A stretch of DNA of 64,000 nt from Bordetella parapertussis (GTDB lineage: Bacteria; Pseudomonadota; Gammaproteobacteria; Burkholderiales; Burkholderiaceae_C): assembly GCA_945901125.1 (NCBI GenBank), contig CAMDKD010000002.1, forward strand, positions 81,458-145,457. The letters are read 5' to 3'. Each line of letters starts with the position of its first letter. The stretch's first letter is position 1. Under the pieces are notes generated by a model. That model did no database searches, was not told the origin of the DNA, and saw only the letters and a list, made by a program, of their open reading frames with translations. Below, piece after piece: positions 31,513-40,722 of the stretch. A program made the position numbers and the translations under genes.

Positions 31513-32514
31513 ATGCAAACAGCTCTGTGGATCGTGGTCTTGCTGGTTGTTCTGGCCTTGACGTTTGACTTCATCAACGGTTTTCATGACGCCGCCAATT
31601 CAATTGCCACCGTGGTTTCCACCGGTGTGCTCAAACCTACGCAAGCCGTGCTGTTCGCCGCGGTATTCAATTTCATCGCCTTGTTCGTCTTTCAACTCAG
31701 CGTGGCCGCCACCATAGGCAAAGGCATAGTCATGCCGGGGGTGGTGGATATTCACGTGGTGTTCGGTGCACTGGTAGGCGCCATCACCTGGAACCTGGTG
31801 ACCTGGTATTACGGCATACCCAGCAGCTCATCGCACGCTTTAATAGGCGGCATTTTGGGCAGTGTGATGGCGAAGTCGGGCACCTCGGCATTGATGTTTG
31901 CCGGTGTCATGAAAACCGTGGTGTTTATTTTTGTCTCGCCCTTGCTGGGTTTTTTGCTGGGCTCGTTGATGATGCTGCTGGTCAGCTGGGTGTTTGTGCG
32001 ATCCACCCCGTCGCATATTGACAAATGGTTCCGCCGTTTGCAACTGGTGTCCGCCGGGGCGTACAGCTTGGGCCATGGCGGCAACGACGCGCAAAAAACC
32101 ATAGGCATTATTTGGATGCTGTTGATCGCCACCGGCTATGCCTCGACCCAGGACAGCATGCCGCCGTTCTGGGTGATTTTTTCCTGTTATGTGGCGATTG
32201 CCTGCGGCACCTTGATGGGCGGCTGGCGCATTGTCAAAACCATGGGGCAGCGCATCACCAAGCTCAAACCGGTCGGCGGTTTTTGTGCCGAAACCGGCGG
32301 CGCCATGACCTTGTTTCTGGCGACGGCGCTGGGCATTCCGGTGTCCACCACCCACACCATCACCGGCGCCATCGTCGGGGTAGGCTCGGTCAGACATGCC
32401 AGCGCCGTGCGCTGGGGTGTGGCTGGCACTATCGTCTGGGCCTGGATTTTGACCATACCGGCGAGTGCATTTGTGGCGGCAGTGGCTTATGCCATCAGTC
32501 TTACGCTTTATTGA
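31513..32514 (+). CDS. pit: Inorganic phosphate transporter, PiT family
   Basis: 333 residues, about ten membrane helices. The duplicated PiT signatures are FDFINGFHDAANSIATVVSTGVL near the N-terminus and GHGGNDAQKTIGIIWMLL in the second half. STTHTITGAIVGVGSVR marks the second repeat end. It imports metal-phosphate by proton symport. It is operonic with the DUF47 gene. Confidence 0.93.
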   Translation: MQTALWIVVLLVVLALTFDFINGFHDAANSIATVVSTGVLKPTQAVLFAAVFNFIALFVFQLSVAATIGKGIVMPGVVDIHVVFGALVGAITWNLVTWYYGIPSSSSHALIGGILGSVMAKSGTSALMFAGVMKTVVFIFVSPLLGFLLGSLMMLLVSWVFVRSTPSHIDKWFRRLQLVSAGAYSLGHGGNDAQKTIGIIWMLLIATGYASTQDSMPPFWVIFSCYVAIACGTLMGGWRIVKTMGQRITKLKPVGGFCAETGGAMTLFLATALGIPVSTTHTITGAIVGVGSVRHASAVRWGVAGTIVWAWILTIPASAFVAAVAYAISLTLY

Positions 32515-32543
32515 ACAAGGCGAGATCGACTGTTTGTCAATAT

Positions 32544-33182
32544 TCAATCACTGTGATCGAATAAAAAATCTGACACCACATGCAGGTGCTCAGAAAAGTC
32601 ACTGATGCCGTGGTCTGATGCTTGCAATACATAGGTTTGCGCCCACGCATAGCGGGCGTGCATCTCGCGCCAATCCAGCAGTTCATCGCCTTTGGCGATG
32701 ACAGCCAGCAAACGTTCGGGATCTGCCAAGGCGGGAGTCATAGACCTGTCAGTCTCAGACAAACAGTCCAGTCCGCGGCCGACATACAAGTTTTTCATTT
32801 CCTCGATATGGCTGTGTTTGACCTCGATATGTTGGGACGGGTCATGCCAGCACGGATGAACGCCTAGGTAGCCGGACAGGTCGCGGGCAGGGTGTACCGC
32901 AGGATTGAGCAGGACAGCAGCACATCCGTGTTCTGCTGCTGCCCAGGTGGCATAAAAGCCGCCAAGCGAAGAACCAATCACCACGCTGCTGCGGGACGGC
33001 CAGCCACTCAGAATATCTCGTATAAGTTCGGCAGCCTCCAGCGGTGACACCGGTAATTGCGGACAGGCCAAATGCACGCCGGGATGCTGCTTAGCCAGCC
33101 ATTGCGCCGTCAACTGCGCTTTGGCAGACAGCGGACTTGAGCGAAAACCGTGCAGGTAAAGCACATGCGTGTTGCCTATCAT
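32544..33182 (-). CDS. yqiA: YqiA/YcfP-type alpha/beta-hydrolase (esterase)
   Basis: 212 residues. HVLYLHGFRSSPLSAKA is the first strand with the oxyanion-hole HGF, VVIGSSLGGFYATWAA holds the nucleophile Ser, and LLNPAVHPARDL is typical of the YqiA branch. The C-terminal ASDHGISDF supplies the catalytic His. It is convergent with pit. Confidence 0.85.
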   Translation of the reverse strand: MIGNTHVLYLHGFRSSPLSAKAQLTAQWLAKQHPGVHLACPQLPVSPLEAAELIRDILSGWPSRSSVVIGSSLGGFYATWAAAEHGCAAVLLNPAVHPARDLSGYLGVHPCWHDPSQHIEVKHSHIEEMKNLYVGRGLDCLSETDRSMTPALADPERLLAVIAKGDELLDWREMHARYAWAQTYVLQASDHGISDFSEHLHVVSDFLFDHSD

Positions 33183-33292
33183 GTGAATATGAGGGCCAGA
33201 TAGGCCGGGTCATCCAACAAGCTGTTGTTGACAAAATTGGCCAGCCTGTAGGTCAAGTAAACCAGCGTGGATACGAATTCCTGAAAGTCCAT
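33179..33292 (-). CDS. Possible 37-residue protein coupled to yqiA
   Basis: The frame MDFQEFVSTLVYLTYRLANF, then VNNSLLDDPAYLALIFT, ends in a TGA that overlaps the yqiA ATG (ATGA). The overlap and the amphipathic, aromatic-rich sequence suggest a real small gene, but there is no clear ribosome-binding site and I do not recognise it. Confidence 0.35.
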   Translation of the reverse strand: MDFQEFVSTLVYLTYRLANFVNNSLLDDPAYLALIFT

Positions 33293-33372
33293 GGCGGCAT
33301 TATCAGGCGTTAAAAATCCAGCCAAAATTTTCTTTTTGGCTAAAGTGGTGTTCTGAGAAGAAAGGGAATGCG

Positions 33373-34536
33373 ATGAAAAAAACTTTGACCATCACCGCTC
33401 TCGTGTTGTTGCTGATAGCTGCAGGCTTGCAGTTGAGCGGACACGGCTATATATGGCGCGCATTGGCCGGCACTTATTTGCAAGGGCACCGCACTGCTTA
33501 TATTGATGATGCGCGCAACTTTGACCAGCGCATCATCTCCAAGGGCACGTCCTCCCCTTGGCAGAAGGACGCCCGCTACAACCAAAAGCCTTTGGATGCA
33601 GCCACGCTGGATTATTTAAAGCAATACGGCAGCGCCGCATTTCTGGTGGCACAAAAAGGCGCTTTGGTGCACGAAGAATATTTCTCGCCTTACAACGCGC
33701 AAAGTTTGACCAACTCTTTTTCCATGGCGAAAACCGTCACCACTTTGCAGACGGGATTGGCCGTCAGGCAAGGCTTCATCAGCAGTTTTGATGCGCCGCT
33801 GACCGAGCAGATCAAGGAATACGCCAACGACCCGCGCGGACAAAAGGCGACGATTGCACAACTGTCGGCCATGAAGTCTGGCCATGACTGGGAGGAAAAC
33901 TATTACCTGCCGCTGAACATGACCACCGATTTGTACTTTGGGAAAAATGCCGAGGCACTGGTTTTGTCGCACGGCTTTGAGCGTGAACCCGGCAGCGAAT
34001 ACGAATACAGCAGCGGCAGCACCCAGTTACTGGGTGTTTTTCTCAAACGCGCTTTGCAGGCCAAAGAGCCTGGTTTGACCGTCAGCGAACATTTGTCGCG
34101 CAGCCTGTGGCAGCCGCTGGGCATGGAAAACGATGCGGTTTACACCATGGATAGACCGGCAGCCGAGGGCGGCATGGAACGTACTTACTGCTGTATTTTT
34201 GCCAGTGCCCGTGACTTTGCACGCTTCGGACAGTTGCTGTTACAAGACGGTCAATGGAACGGCCAGCCGCTGCTGGACAAGGCCTTCATCGACCGCATGC
34301 GCCAACCGGACCTGCAAGCGTATTACGGCCATTCACTTTGGATGGATTGGAAGTACAAGCATCCCTTTTACCTGTTGCAGGGTCACGAAGGCCAGTATGT
34401 GATCGTGGTGCCGTCGCTGGAACTGGTGGTGGTGCGCACCGGTCAGCACAGAGATAAGAAAACCCTGGGCCCCAACGGCAAACTGCCACTGGAGATTTAC
34501 CGTTTTGTCGATCAGGCGGTGGCCCTGGTCCAATAA
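33373..34536 (+). CDS. Serine hydrolase of the class C beta-lactamase / EstB family
   Basis: 387 residues with an N-terminal membrane anchor or signal (KKTLTITALVLLLIAAGLQL). Active-site Ser is in SMAK (Ser117-Lys120), and the second motif is Y-S-S (residues 212-214, in place of Tyr-x-Asn). The C-terminal HEGQYVIVVPSLELVVVRTG region corresponds to the KTG/HxG strand. These features fit penicillin-binding-like esterases better than true AmpC. An 8-bp inverted repeat (AGCCAAAA/TTTTGGCT, 33320-33341) lies upstream. Confidence 0.85.
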   Translation: MKKTLTITALVLLLIAAGLQLSGHGYIWRALAGTYLQGHRTAYIDDARNFDQRIISKGTSSPWQKDARYNQKPLDAATLDYLKQYGSAAFLVAQKGALVHEEYFSPYNAQSLTNSFSMAKTVTTLQTGLAVRQGFISSFDAPLTEQIKEYANDPRGQKATIAQLSAMKSGHDWEENYYLPLNMTTDLYFGKNAEALVLSHGFEREPGSEYEYSSGSTQLLGVFLKRALQAKEPGLTVSEHLSRSLWQPLGMENDAVYTMDRPAAEGGMERTYCCIFASARDFARFGQLLLQDGQWNGQPLLDKAFIDRMRQPDLQAYYGHSLWMDWKYKHPFYLLQGHEGQYVIVVPSLELVVVRTGQHRDKKTLGPNGKLPLEIYRFVDQAVALVQ

Positions 34537-34619
34537 GTCCTGTGTCTGCACGCAGGCGACCCATGGCGGTAGGCGCGGCTATGAAATGATTAAGCTATTG
34601 GTTTTTCAGGAGATTAGCC

Positions 34620-35354
34620 ATGCGCCTCGCCAACAAAACCGTTCTTGTCACCGCCGCCGGTCAGGGCATAGGTCATGCTGCTGTCATGGCCATGGCCGCC
34701 GAAGGCGCGACCGTGTGGGCTACCGATGTCAAGCCGGCATTGCTCGAGTCGTTTGCCGGTCACGCCAATATCTACACCGCCACCCTCGACGTGATGGACA
34801 AAGCCGGCATACACGCGCTGGTTAAGCGCATAGACAAAATAGACGCCGTGTTCAATTGCGCCGGTTATGTGCACAGCAACACCGCGCTGGATGCCACCGA
34901 CGAGCAATGGGATTTCGCCATGAATTTGAATGCGCGTTCCCAGTTCTGGATGATCCAGGCGGTACTTCCTAAGATGCTGGCCCAAGGAGGTGGCAGCATC
35001 ATCAACATGGCCAGCGTGGCTTCCAGCATCAAAGGCTTGCCCAATCGTTTTGTTTACGGCGTGAGCAAGGCCGCGGTGATCGGCCTGACCAAAGCAGTGG
35101 CGGCAGACTATGTGGCCCAGGGTATCCGTTGCAACGCGATTTGCCCCGGCACAGTGGATACGCCATCGCTGCAAGACCGCATCAACAGCCAGGCCGATCC
35201 GGTGCAGGCGCGTAAAAACTTCATCGCCAGACAACCCATGGGACGTTTGGCGCAAGCGCATGAAATCGCCCCCATCGTGGTGTTTCTGGCATCCGATGAA
35301 TCCCGTTTCTCTACCGGCAACGCGTATTCGGTGGACGGCGGCATGACGATTTGA
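34620..35354 (+). CDS. Short-chain dehydrogenase/reductase
   Basis: 244 residues. The NAD(P)-binding TAAGQGIGHAAV and NCAG motifs, the catalytic Ser in INMASVASS and Y-G-V-S-K (YxxxK) are present. The acidic residue in WATDVKPALL suggests NAD preference. The best general match is to sugar-acid or hydroxybutyrate dehydrogenases (BDH2-like), but the substrate is unknown. CAGGAGA precedes the start. Confidence 0.85.
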   Translation: MRLANKTVLVTAAGQGIGHAAVMAMAAEGATVWATDVKPALLESFAGHANIYTATLDVMDKAGIHALVKRIDKIDAVFNCAGYVHSNTALDATDEQWDFAMNLNARSQFWMIQAVLPKMLAQGGGSIINMASVASSIKGLPNRFVYGVSKAAVIGLTKAVAADYVAQGIRCNAICPGTVDTPSLQDRINSQADPVQARKNFIARQPMGRLAQAHEIAPIVVFLASDESRFSTGNAYSVDGGMTI

Positions 35355-35391
35355 ACTCAGCTGCTGCACGCTTTGCCCTGACAATGCCTGC

Positions 35392-36597
35392 ATGACTTCG
35401 TCTTTCTCTGAATTGCTGGCGCAGCGCCAGTTCATGCGGTTTTGGCTGGCGCGTATTTTCGGCGTCTCTGCCCATCAGATGCTGATGTTGGCCATCAGTT
35501 GGCACATGTATGAATTGACCGGCAGCGCCTGGGATCTGGGCCTGGTTGGTTTGTTCCAATTCATCCCGGCGCTGGTCATGGCTTTGCCGGCCGGTCATGT
35601 GATTGACCGTTTGCACCGGGGCCGTATTTTTGCCACTTGCATGCTGGTGCTGGCATTGGTTGCGGTGGTGCTGGGTATGGCCACCTGGCAGGCTCAGGCC
35701 AGCCGTGAACTCATATTTGTTGTAGCCTGGGTGCTGGGTGTCACGCGGGCTTTTCAAATGCCGGCGCAACAGGCCATCACACCGCTGCTGGTGCCCAAGC
35801 ACTTGTTTCAACGCGCGATTGCACTCAGTTCCACCGGCGTTGAAGTTTCGGTCATTGGCGGTCCCGCGATCGGCGGTGTGCTGTATTTGTCCGGCGCTTT
35901 GACCGTCTACAGCGTGTGTGCGGTGCTTTTCACTTTGTCCATGTTGCTGACATTGTGGGTGCGTTACGAGCACGTGGTGCGCCATAACAGCCTAAGCTGG
36001 CAGTCGTTGTTTGCAGGCGTGGCTTTTGTCTGGGAACGCAAGGTGTTGCTAGGCGCGATTTCACTCGATTTGTTTGCGGTGCTGCTGGGCGGCGCCACTG
36101 CCTTGCTGCCAATTTTCGCGAGAGATATTTTGCATGTGGGGCCGGACGGGCTGGGGCTGTTGCGAGCAGCACCTGCCGCCGGGGCCTTGTGCATGTCCAT
36201 CGTCATCACCCGCTGGCCGATTCAACGGCAGGTCGGCTACAAGCTGCTGGCTGCGGTGGCGGTCTTCGGTCTGGCTTCAACTGTGTTCGGCATATCAGAC
36301 AGTTTTGTGCTGTCGCTGGCGGCGCTGGCCGTCACAGGCGCGGCTGACAACATCAGCGTGGTCACGCGTTTGACCTTGATGCAACTGGAAACACCGGACG
36401 AGATGCGTGGACGTGTGGCTGCGGTCAACGGTGTCTTCATCGGTGCTTCCAATGAATTGGGCGAATTTGAATCAGGTCTGACGGCGGCTTTGTGGGGGCC
36501 GGTGGCATCGGTCGTCGCGGGGGGAGCCGGCACTGTGTTGATAGCTGTCAGCTGGTTAAAACTGTTTCCGGCGCTGGCCAGGCGCGACAAACTTTGA
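35392..36597 (+). CDS. MFS transporter (enterobactin-exporter-like MFS_3 type)
   Basis: 401 residues with about twelve membrane helices. The typical loop 2-3 segment is AGHVIDRLHRGRIFATCMLV, and DEMRGRVAAVNGVFIGASNELGEFESGL near the C-terminus is characteristic of the subfamily of putative effluxers. Substrate unknown. It lies 37 bp after the SDR gene and may be co-transcribed. Confidence 0.8.
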   Translation: MTSSFSELLAQRQFMRFWLARIFGVSAHQMLMLAISWHMYELTGSAWDLGLVGLFQFIPALVMALPAGHVIDRLHRGRIFATCMLVLALVAVVLGMATWQAQASRELIFVVAWVLGVTRAFQMPAQQAITPLLVPKHLFQRAIALSSTGVEVSVIGGPAIGGVLYLSGALTVYSVCAVLFTLSMLLTLWVRYEHVVRHNSLSWQSLFAGVAFVWERKVLLGAISLDLFAVLLGGATALLPIFARDILHVGPDGLGLLRAAPAAGALCMSIVITRWPIQRQVGYKLLAAVAVFGLASTVFGISDSFVLSLAALAVTGAADNISVVTRLTLMQLETPDEMRGRVAAVNGVFIGASNELGEFESGLTAALWGPVASVVAGGAGTVLIAVSWLKLFPALARRDKL

Positions 36598-36694
36598 GCC
36601 CGGGACCACCCCGCAATATCTAGGGGATTGACCGGTAAGCTGCTCAGTTCTGGTGGCTTGGTGCTAACTTTGACGCTCTATTTCGGGTCAATGA

Positions 36695-37243
36695 ATGCTT
36701 TTTAAATCTGTTTTATTTGCACTGTCAGGCGTCTGGCTGTCATGCTCTGCCTTGGCTGCTAATGACTTTCAGCAGATCGAATACACGCCTCCTGAGATTG
36801 ACTATGACGTGATCAACCGCATGTGGGATTTTGTCAAACACACCACTCATGCGCCCCGCGATCTGCCGCCGCCCAGACTGGTGCTGGACTGGCATGTGCC
36901 GCCGTTTGCGCGCATGGGTTTTCAGTATCCGACCGACAAATTTCCCGAGTATCAAATGCAGATCAGCATTGCGCCCCGAACCATTGAGCAGTACAGCAAA
37001 GAAATGGTGTCATGGGGCGTAGGCCATGAATTGGTGCATTACGTTTTTATCCTGCGTGAAAACCACTGGCGACACGGTCAGGCCACGTTCCAAGACCATC
37101 TCAAACACCATTGCAACCCTGAGTTCAAGCAGATCACCCGGGCCATTGCAGATGAGATCTGGAAGATTTACCACAGCGATACACAGCGCGCCGCCATGTA
37201 CGACGAGGTTGAGAAAAGCTGTTTCAACGAACCTAACCAATAA
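36695..37243 (+). CDS. Secreted protein with an HExxH zinc-protease-like motif, unknown family
   Basis: 182 residues starting with a signal peptide (MLFKSVLFALSGVWLSCSALAA). The motif GHELVHYVFILRENHW contains HELVH (His111, Glu112, His115), the zinc-binding signature of many metallopeptidases. Several His residues downstream (DHLKHHC) could be the third ligand. I do not recognise the family. It may be a small periplasmic peptidase. The next gene is convergent. Confidence 0.65.
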   Translation: MLFKSVLFALSGVWLSCSALAANDFQQIEYTPPEIDYDVINRMWDFVKHTTHAPRDLPPPRLVLDWHVPPFARMGFQYPTDKFPEYQMQISIAPRTIEQYSKEMVSWGVGHELVHYVFILRENHWRHGQATFQDHLKHHCNPEFKQITRAIADEIWKIYHSDTQRAAMYDEVEKSCFNEPNQ

Positions 37244-37352
37244 AGGTTTTTCTGCCTTTGCGTTGAAAGCAATGGCACAGGGCCTGTAGATTCTTGAATC
37301 TTAAAAACCCTTTGTACGGCGGGTTATCAGCAGTTTTGCGTGGTTTGTGAGC

Positions 37353-38015
37353 TTATTGCAACAAATCAGCAACCGCTTTATGCCCTGCGTCTTTGGCCAT
37401 GTCCGCCGCGCTCAAACCTCTGTCGTCTTTCAACTGTTTTTGCGCGCCTTTGGCCAGCAGGAGTTTGACGGTATCTGCGTGTCCTTGTCCTGCAGCCCAC
37501 ATCAGCGGCGTGAGTCCGTCAGCGTAAGCGGCATCTGTCAATGCGCCTGCCTTCAGCAGTTGCTCGACAACACTTGTATGCCCCATGCCGGCAGCGTAGA
37601 CCAGGGCCGACTTATGCAGACGATCTTGCTCTTCAAGTTTGGCGCCTTTGTCCAGCAACAGTCCTACTATCTCCGCGTTGCCCGCATAGGCGGCCGCAAT
37701 CAAAGGCGTGACTTTCTCCAGCGAAGCCAGATTCACATCGGCACCTGCGGCCAGCAGCATCCGCACAATGGCTATCTGGTTTTTTTCAATACCTAAGAAA
37801 AGCGCGGTCTTGCCTTCGCGGTTGCGTGAGTTCGGTGAAGCGCCTCGGTCCAGGCTTTTTTGAATCCCATTCATATCAGCTTGGCGGGCCGCCACCAGCA
37901 ACTGTGCATTGACAGATTGGTGCGGGCTGATTTGTGCTGCAACCGGCATACACAAACAAGCAAAAAAAGAGAGACCAATAGTAAACAATTTGAGAAATAA
38001 AGTCTGATTTGGCAT
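37353..38015 (-). CDS. Exported ankyrin-repeat protein
   Basis: 220 residues with a signal peptide (LFTIGLSFFACLCMPVAAQ) and five or six ankyrin repeats of about 33 residues (for example GKTALFLGIEKNQIAIVRML, TPLIAAAYAGNAEIVGLLLD, SALVYAAGMGHTSVVEQLLK, TPLMWAAGQGHADTVKLLLA). Probably a periplasmic protein-binding scaffold; partner unknown. It is divergent from the PQQ dehydrogenase gene across 260 bp. Confidence 0.88.
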   Translation of the reverse strand: MPNQTLFLKLFTIGLSFFACLCMPVAAQISPHQSVNAQLLVAARQADMNGIQKSLDRGASPNSRNREGKTALFLGIEKNQIAIVRMLLAAGADVNLASLEKVTPLIAAAYAGNAEIVGLLLDKGAKLEEQDRLHKSALVYAAGMGHTSVVEQLLKAGALTDAAYADGLTPLMWAAGQGHADTVKLLLAKGAQKQLKDDRGLSAADMAKDAGHKAVADLLQ

Positions 38016-38275
38016 GGTGAATGGGCTGTGAAAGTAAAAAGCTTAGGCTGTTGAAATCTTAAGGGTTTTCCCTAGACGATTGTTTCAAACTGGTGCAAAT
38101 CCATACTGCATGGTTAAGATGAGGCATGGGAATTTTTCCTTGTAGGTAATTCGTGTTTCACACAGCACAAGGTTATCGCAAGTTGAATACCCAGACTGCT
38201 GGACACGGATTGATAAAAAGTTTTTTCATTCCCATCTGGTTTTTCAATCATTGCCGCAAGGCATAAGGAGCTCAA

Positions 38276-39949
38276 ATGCACAAATTTGGAAAGAAAATTT
38301 CCCAAACCATCGCCTGCGTCGCAGTCGGTGTTTTGTCAGCTGGGTTCGCCCAGGCGGATGTCAGCCAGGCACAACTGAGTGCTGCTGATAAAGACGGTAA
38401 CAACTTTTTGCATTCCAATGCAAATTACGCTAACAGCCGTTATTACGCTGCCAAGCAAATCACTACCGCTAACGTAGCCTCATTGCGTCCTGCTTTCACA
38501 TTCCAGACCGAAGTTTTGGAATCCATGGAAACAGCACCTATCGTTGTTGATGGCACCATGTACATCACGACTTCTTACAACCACGTTTACGCCATTGATC
38601 CAGTCACCGGCAAGCAAAAGTGGCATTACAAGCACAAAATGGGTCCGGTAACGACTTATTGCTGCGGTCCTAACAACCGTGGTGTTGCCATCTCTGGCGG
38701 CCATGTGTTCATGGGCACCTTAGATGCCAAACTGGTCGCTCTGGATGCCAAAACTGGCAAGCTGGTCTGGGATACCCAGATTGCTGACCCTGAGTTGGGC
38801 TATTCAGAAACCATGGCACCTGTAGCCGTCAACGGTCGCATCCTGATCGGTACCAACGGTGGCGAATACGGCATCCGCGGTTTCGTCAAATCTTTTGATG
38901 CCAAAGACGGCAAACTCCAGTGGACTTTCCACACCATTCCGGAAAAAGGCCATGAAGGCGTCTGGGCAGTGAACGATGCCAGCGGCCGCAACATGCACCG
39001 CGATATCGCTGCAGAAAAAGCACAGCTCGCCAAACAAGGCGGTGACTTCTACAAAACCCTGGGCGGCGGGGTGTGGATGGCACCTGCTGTCGATTTGGAA
39101 AGCAACACTGCTTTCTTCGTGGTCGGTAACCCCAGCCCCGATTTATACGGTGCTGAGCGTCCTGGAGACAACCTGTACACAGACTCCATCGTCGCGGTTG
39201 ACCTGAACACCGGCAAGTACAAGTGGCACTACCAGTACGTGGCACACGATGTGTGGGACGTTGATTCAGTGTCTCCTGTCATCCTGACAGAAGCCAAGGG
39301 TAAAGACGGCAAGATGGTCAAAGTGGCCATCCACGGCGGTAAAACCGGTTTTGTGTATGTCCACGACCGCGCCACCGGCGAGTTGATCCGCTTGTCTGAG
39401 CCCATGGTTCCAATCGACGGCATGTGGACCCTGCCTACCAAAGAAGGCGCCAAGATGATGTTGGGCGCTAACGGTGGTGTGGAATGGAGCCCGATGGCTA
39501 TCAATCCTGAAACCCGTCTGGTGTATGCAGCTAACCTGATTCAACCCATGACTTACCACGTCGAAGCTTCCAAGTACCCTGGCGGCAAGCTGTGGTTGGG
39601 CGGTGCTTTCAAAACCATCCCTAGCGAAAAGCAATCCGGCCGTTTGTCTGCTGTCAATCTTGACACCGGCAAAGTGGCATGGAAATTCGACACTGACGAG
39701 CCTTTGATCGGCGGCGTGCTGGCTACTGCTGGTGGCCTGGTGTTCAACGGTGAAGCCAATGGCCTGTTCCGCGCATTCGATGCCAAGAACGGCAAGAAAC
39801 TGTGGGAATACCAGACTGGCGCAGGCGTGAATGCACCTGCCGTGTCTTACACAGTGGGCGGAAAGCAGTACATTGCAGTCGCAGCTGGTGGTAATAACCA
39901 GATCGATGCCAAGCGCGGCAATTCTGTGGTGGTGTTCGCACTGCCCTGA
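38276..39949 (+). CDS. PQQ-dependent alcohol dehydrogenase with lanthanide-type Asp-x-Asp site
   Basis: 557 residues, exported (signal peptide ends AGFAQA). Eight-bladed quinoprotein propeller with the vicinal disulfide Cys129-Cys130 (TTYCCGPNNRG). By alignment to known enzymes, the metal/PQQ ligands are Glu197 (GGEYGIRG), Asn285 (VGNPSPD) and catalytic Asp328 in HDVWDVDSV. Asp330, two residues after it, is the extra carboxylate found in lanthanide-dependent XoxF, ExaF and PedH and replaced in calcium enzymes. A strong AAGGAG precedes the ATG. There is no heme domain, so the cytochrome c downstream is the likely acceptor. No PQQ synthesis genes are in this window. Substrate is not certain. 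Confidence 0.88.
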   Translation: MHKFGKKISQTIACVAVGVLSAGFAQADVSQAQLSAADKDGNNFLHSNANYANSRYYAAKQITTANVASLRPAFTFQTEVLESMETAPIVVDGTMYITTSYNHVYAIDPVTGKQKWHYKHKMGPVTTYCCGPNNRGVAISGGHVFMGTLDAKLVALDAKTGKLVWDTQIADPELGYSETMAPVAVNGRILIGTNGGEYGIRGFVKSFDAKDGKLQWTFHTIPEKGHEGVWAVNDASGRNMHRDIAAEKAQLAKQGGDFYKTLGGGVWMAPAVDLESNTAFFVVGNPSPDLYGAERPGDNLYTDSIVAVDLNTGKYKWHYQYVAHDVWDVDSVSPVILTEAKGKDGKMVKVAIHGGKTGFVYVHDRATGELIRLSEPMVPIDGMWTLPTKEGAKMMLGANGGVEWSPMAINPETRLVYAANLIQPMTYHVEASKYPGGKLWLGGAFKTIPSEKQSGRLSAVNLDTGKVAWKFDTDEPLIGGVLATAGGLVFNGEANGLFRAFDAKNGKKLWEYQTGAGVNAPAVSYTVGGKQYIAVAAGGNNQIDAKRGNSVVVFALP

Positions 39950-39969
39950 GCTGACTGAGCGTTAAGCTG

Positions 39970-40006
39970 AGGCCTGTGTGCATGCAAATGCACTCAGGCC
40001 TTTTTA
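39970..40006 (+). terminator. Hairpin terminator/attenuator between the dehydrogenase and its cytochrome
   Basis: AGGCCTG and CAGGCCT form the outer stem, GTGCAT/ATGCAC extends it around a GCAA loop, and a TTTTT tract follows. Its place between the two genes would lower expression of the cytochrome relative to the dehydrogenase. Confidence 0.8.
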
Positions 40007-40028
40007 ATACCTGACCTTTGAAAATCGT

Positions 40029-40607
40029 ATGAAACTCTTCTCACTCTTTTCTTCTGTTGCAATGCTTGTGCTGTTGTCTTTTGTGCCTGCGCTGGCTCAG
40101 GCTCAGGTACCGGAGAAAGCTGCCACCTGTATGGCATGCCATGGCCCAAACGGCAATTCCAGCATGCCTAATACGCCAAGTCTGGCCGGGCAAAACGCCC
40201 GCTATATTTATTTGCAATTGCGTGATTTCAAGGAAGGCCGCCGTCACAACGACATGATGACGCCTATGACTGTCGGCCTGACCCGCGATGACATGCGCGA
40301 AATCGCCGACTTCTTTTCAAAACAAAAACTCACCAGCAAAAACTTCAAAGCTGACCCTGACAAAGCCAAAAAAGGCCTCGCCAAGGCCGATGAAACCCTT
40401 TGCGCGATGTGCCATTTGGGTGAATTCAAAGGGCAGAATGAAATTCCTAAAGTGGCAGGACAAAATTATGATTACGTGATCAAAACCCTCAAGGATTTCA
40501 AAGCTAAAAACCGCACCAATGATGCCGGCAATATGACCAGCGTGGCCAGCACTTTGAGTGAAGAGGACATTGAAAACCTGGGCCATTACATTGCCGGGTT
40601 GAACTGA
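40029..40607 (+). CDS. Diheme cytochrome c (c4-like), likely electron acceptor of the PQQ dehydrogenase
   Basis: 192 residues with a signal peptide and two heme c sites: CMACH (Cys34, Cys37, His38) and CAMCH (Cys125, Cys128, His129). Repeated PSLAGQNARYIYLQLRDFKEG / PKVAGQNYDYVIKTLKDFKAK shows the two-domain cytochrome c4 architecture. It is 80 bp downstream of the PQQ enzyme, so it probably takes its electrons. Confidence 0.85.
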   Translation: MKLFSLFSSVAMLVLLSFVPALAQAQVPEKAATCMACHGPNGNSSMPNTPSLAGQNARYIYLQLRDFKEGRRHNDMMTPMTVGLTRDDMREIADFFSKQKLTSKNFKADPDKAKKGLAKADETLCAMCHLGEFKGQNEIPKVAGQNYDYVIKTLKDFKAKNRTNDAGNMTSVASTLSEEDIENLGHYIAGLN

Positions 40608-40656
40608 CAGTCATTCCCTGTGCGGTGTCTTTGATACCGCTTTGTTTTCTTCAAAT

Positions 40657-40692
40657 AAAAAGCCTTGTGCATCTACTGCACAAGGCTTTTTT
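40657..40692. terminator. Bidirectional terminator between the cytochrome gene and metK
   Basis: An 11-bp perfect stem AGCCTTGTGCA/TGCACAAGGCT around TCTAC is flanked by A-tract on the left and T-tract on the right, so it serves both converging genes. Confidence 0.9.
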
Positions 40693-40722
40693 CTTGTCAG
40701 ACCCGCTTTGTAGGTACCGTGC

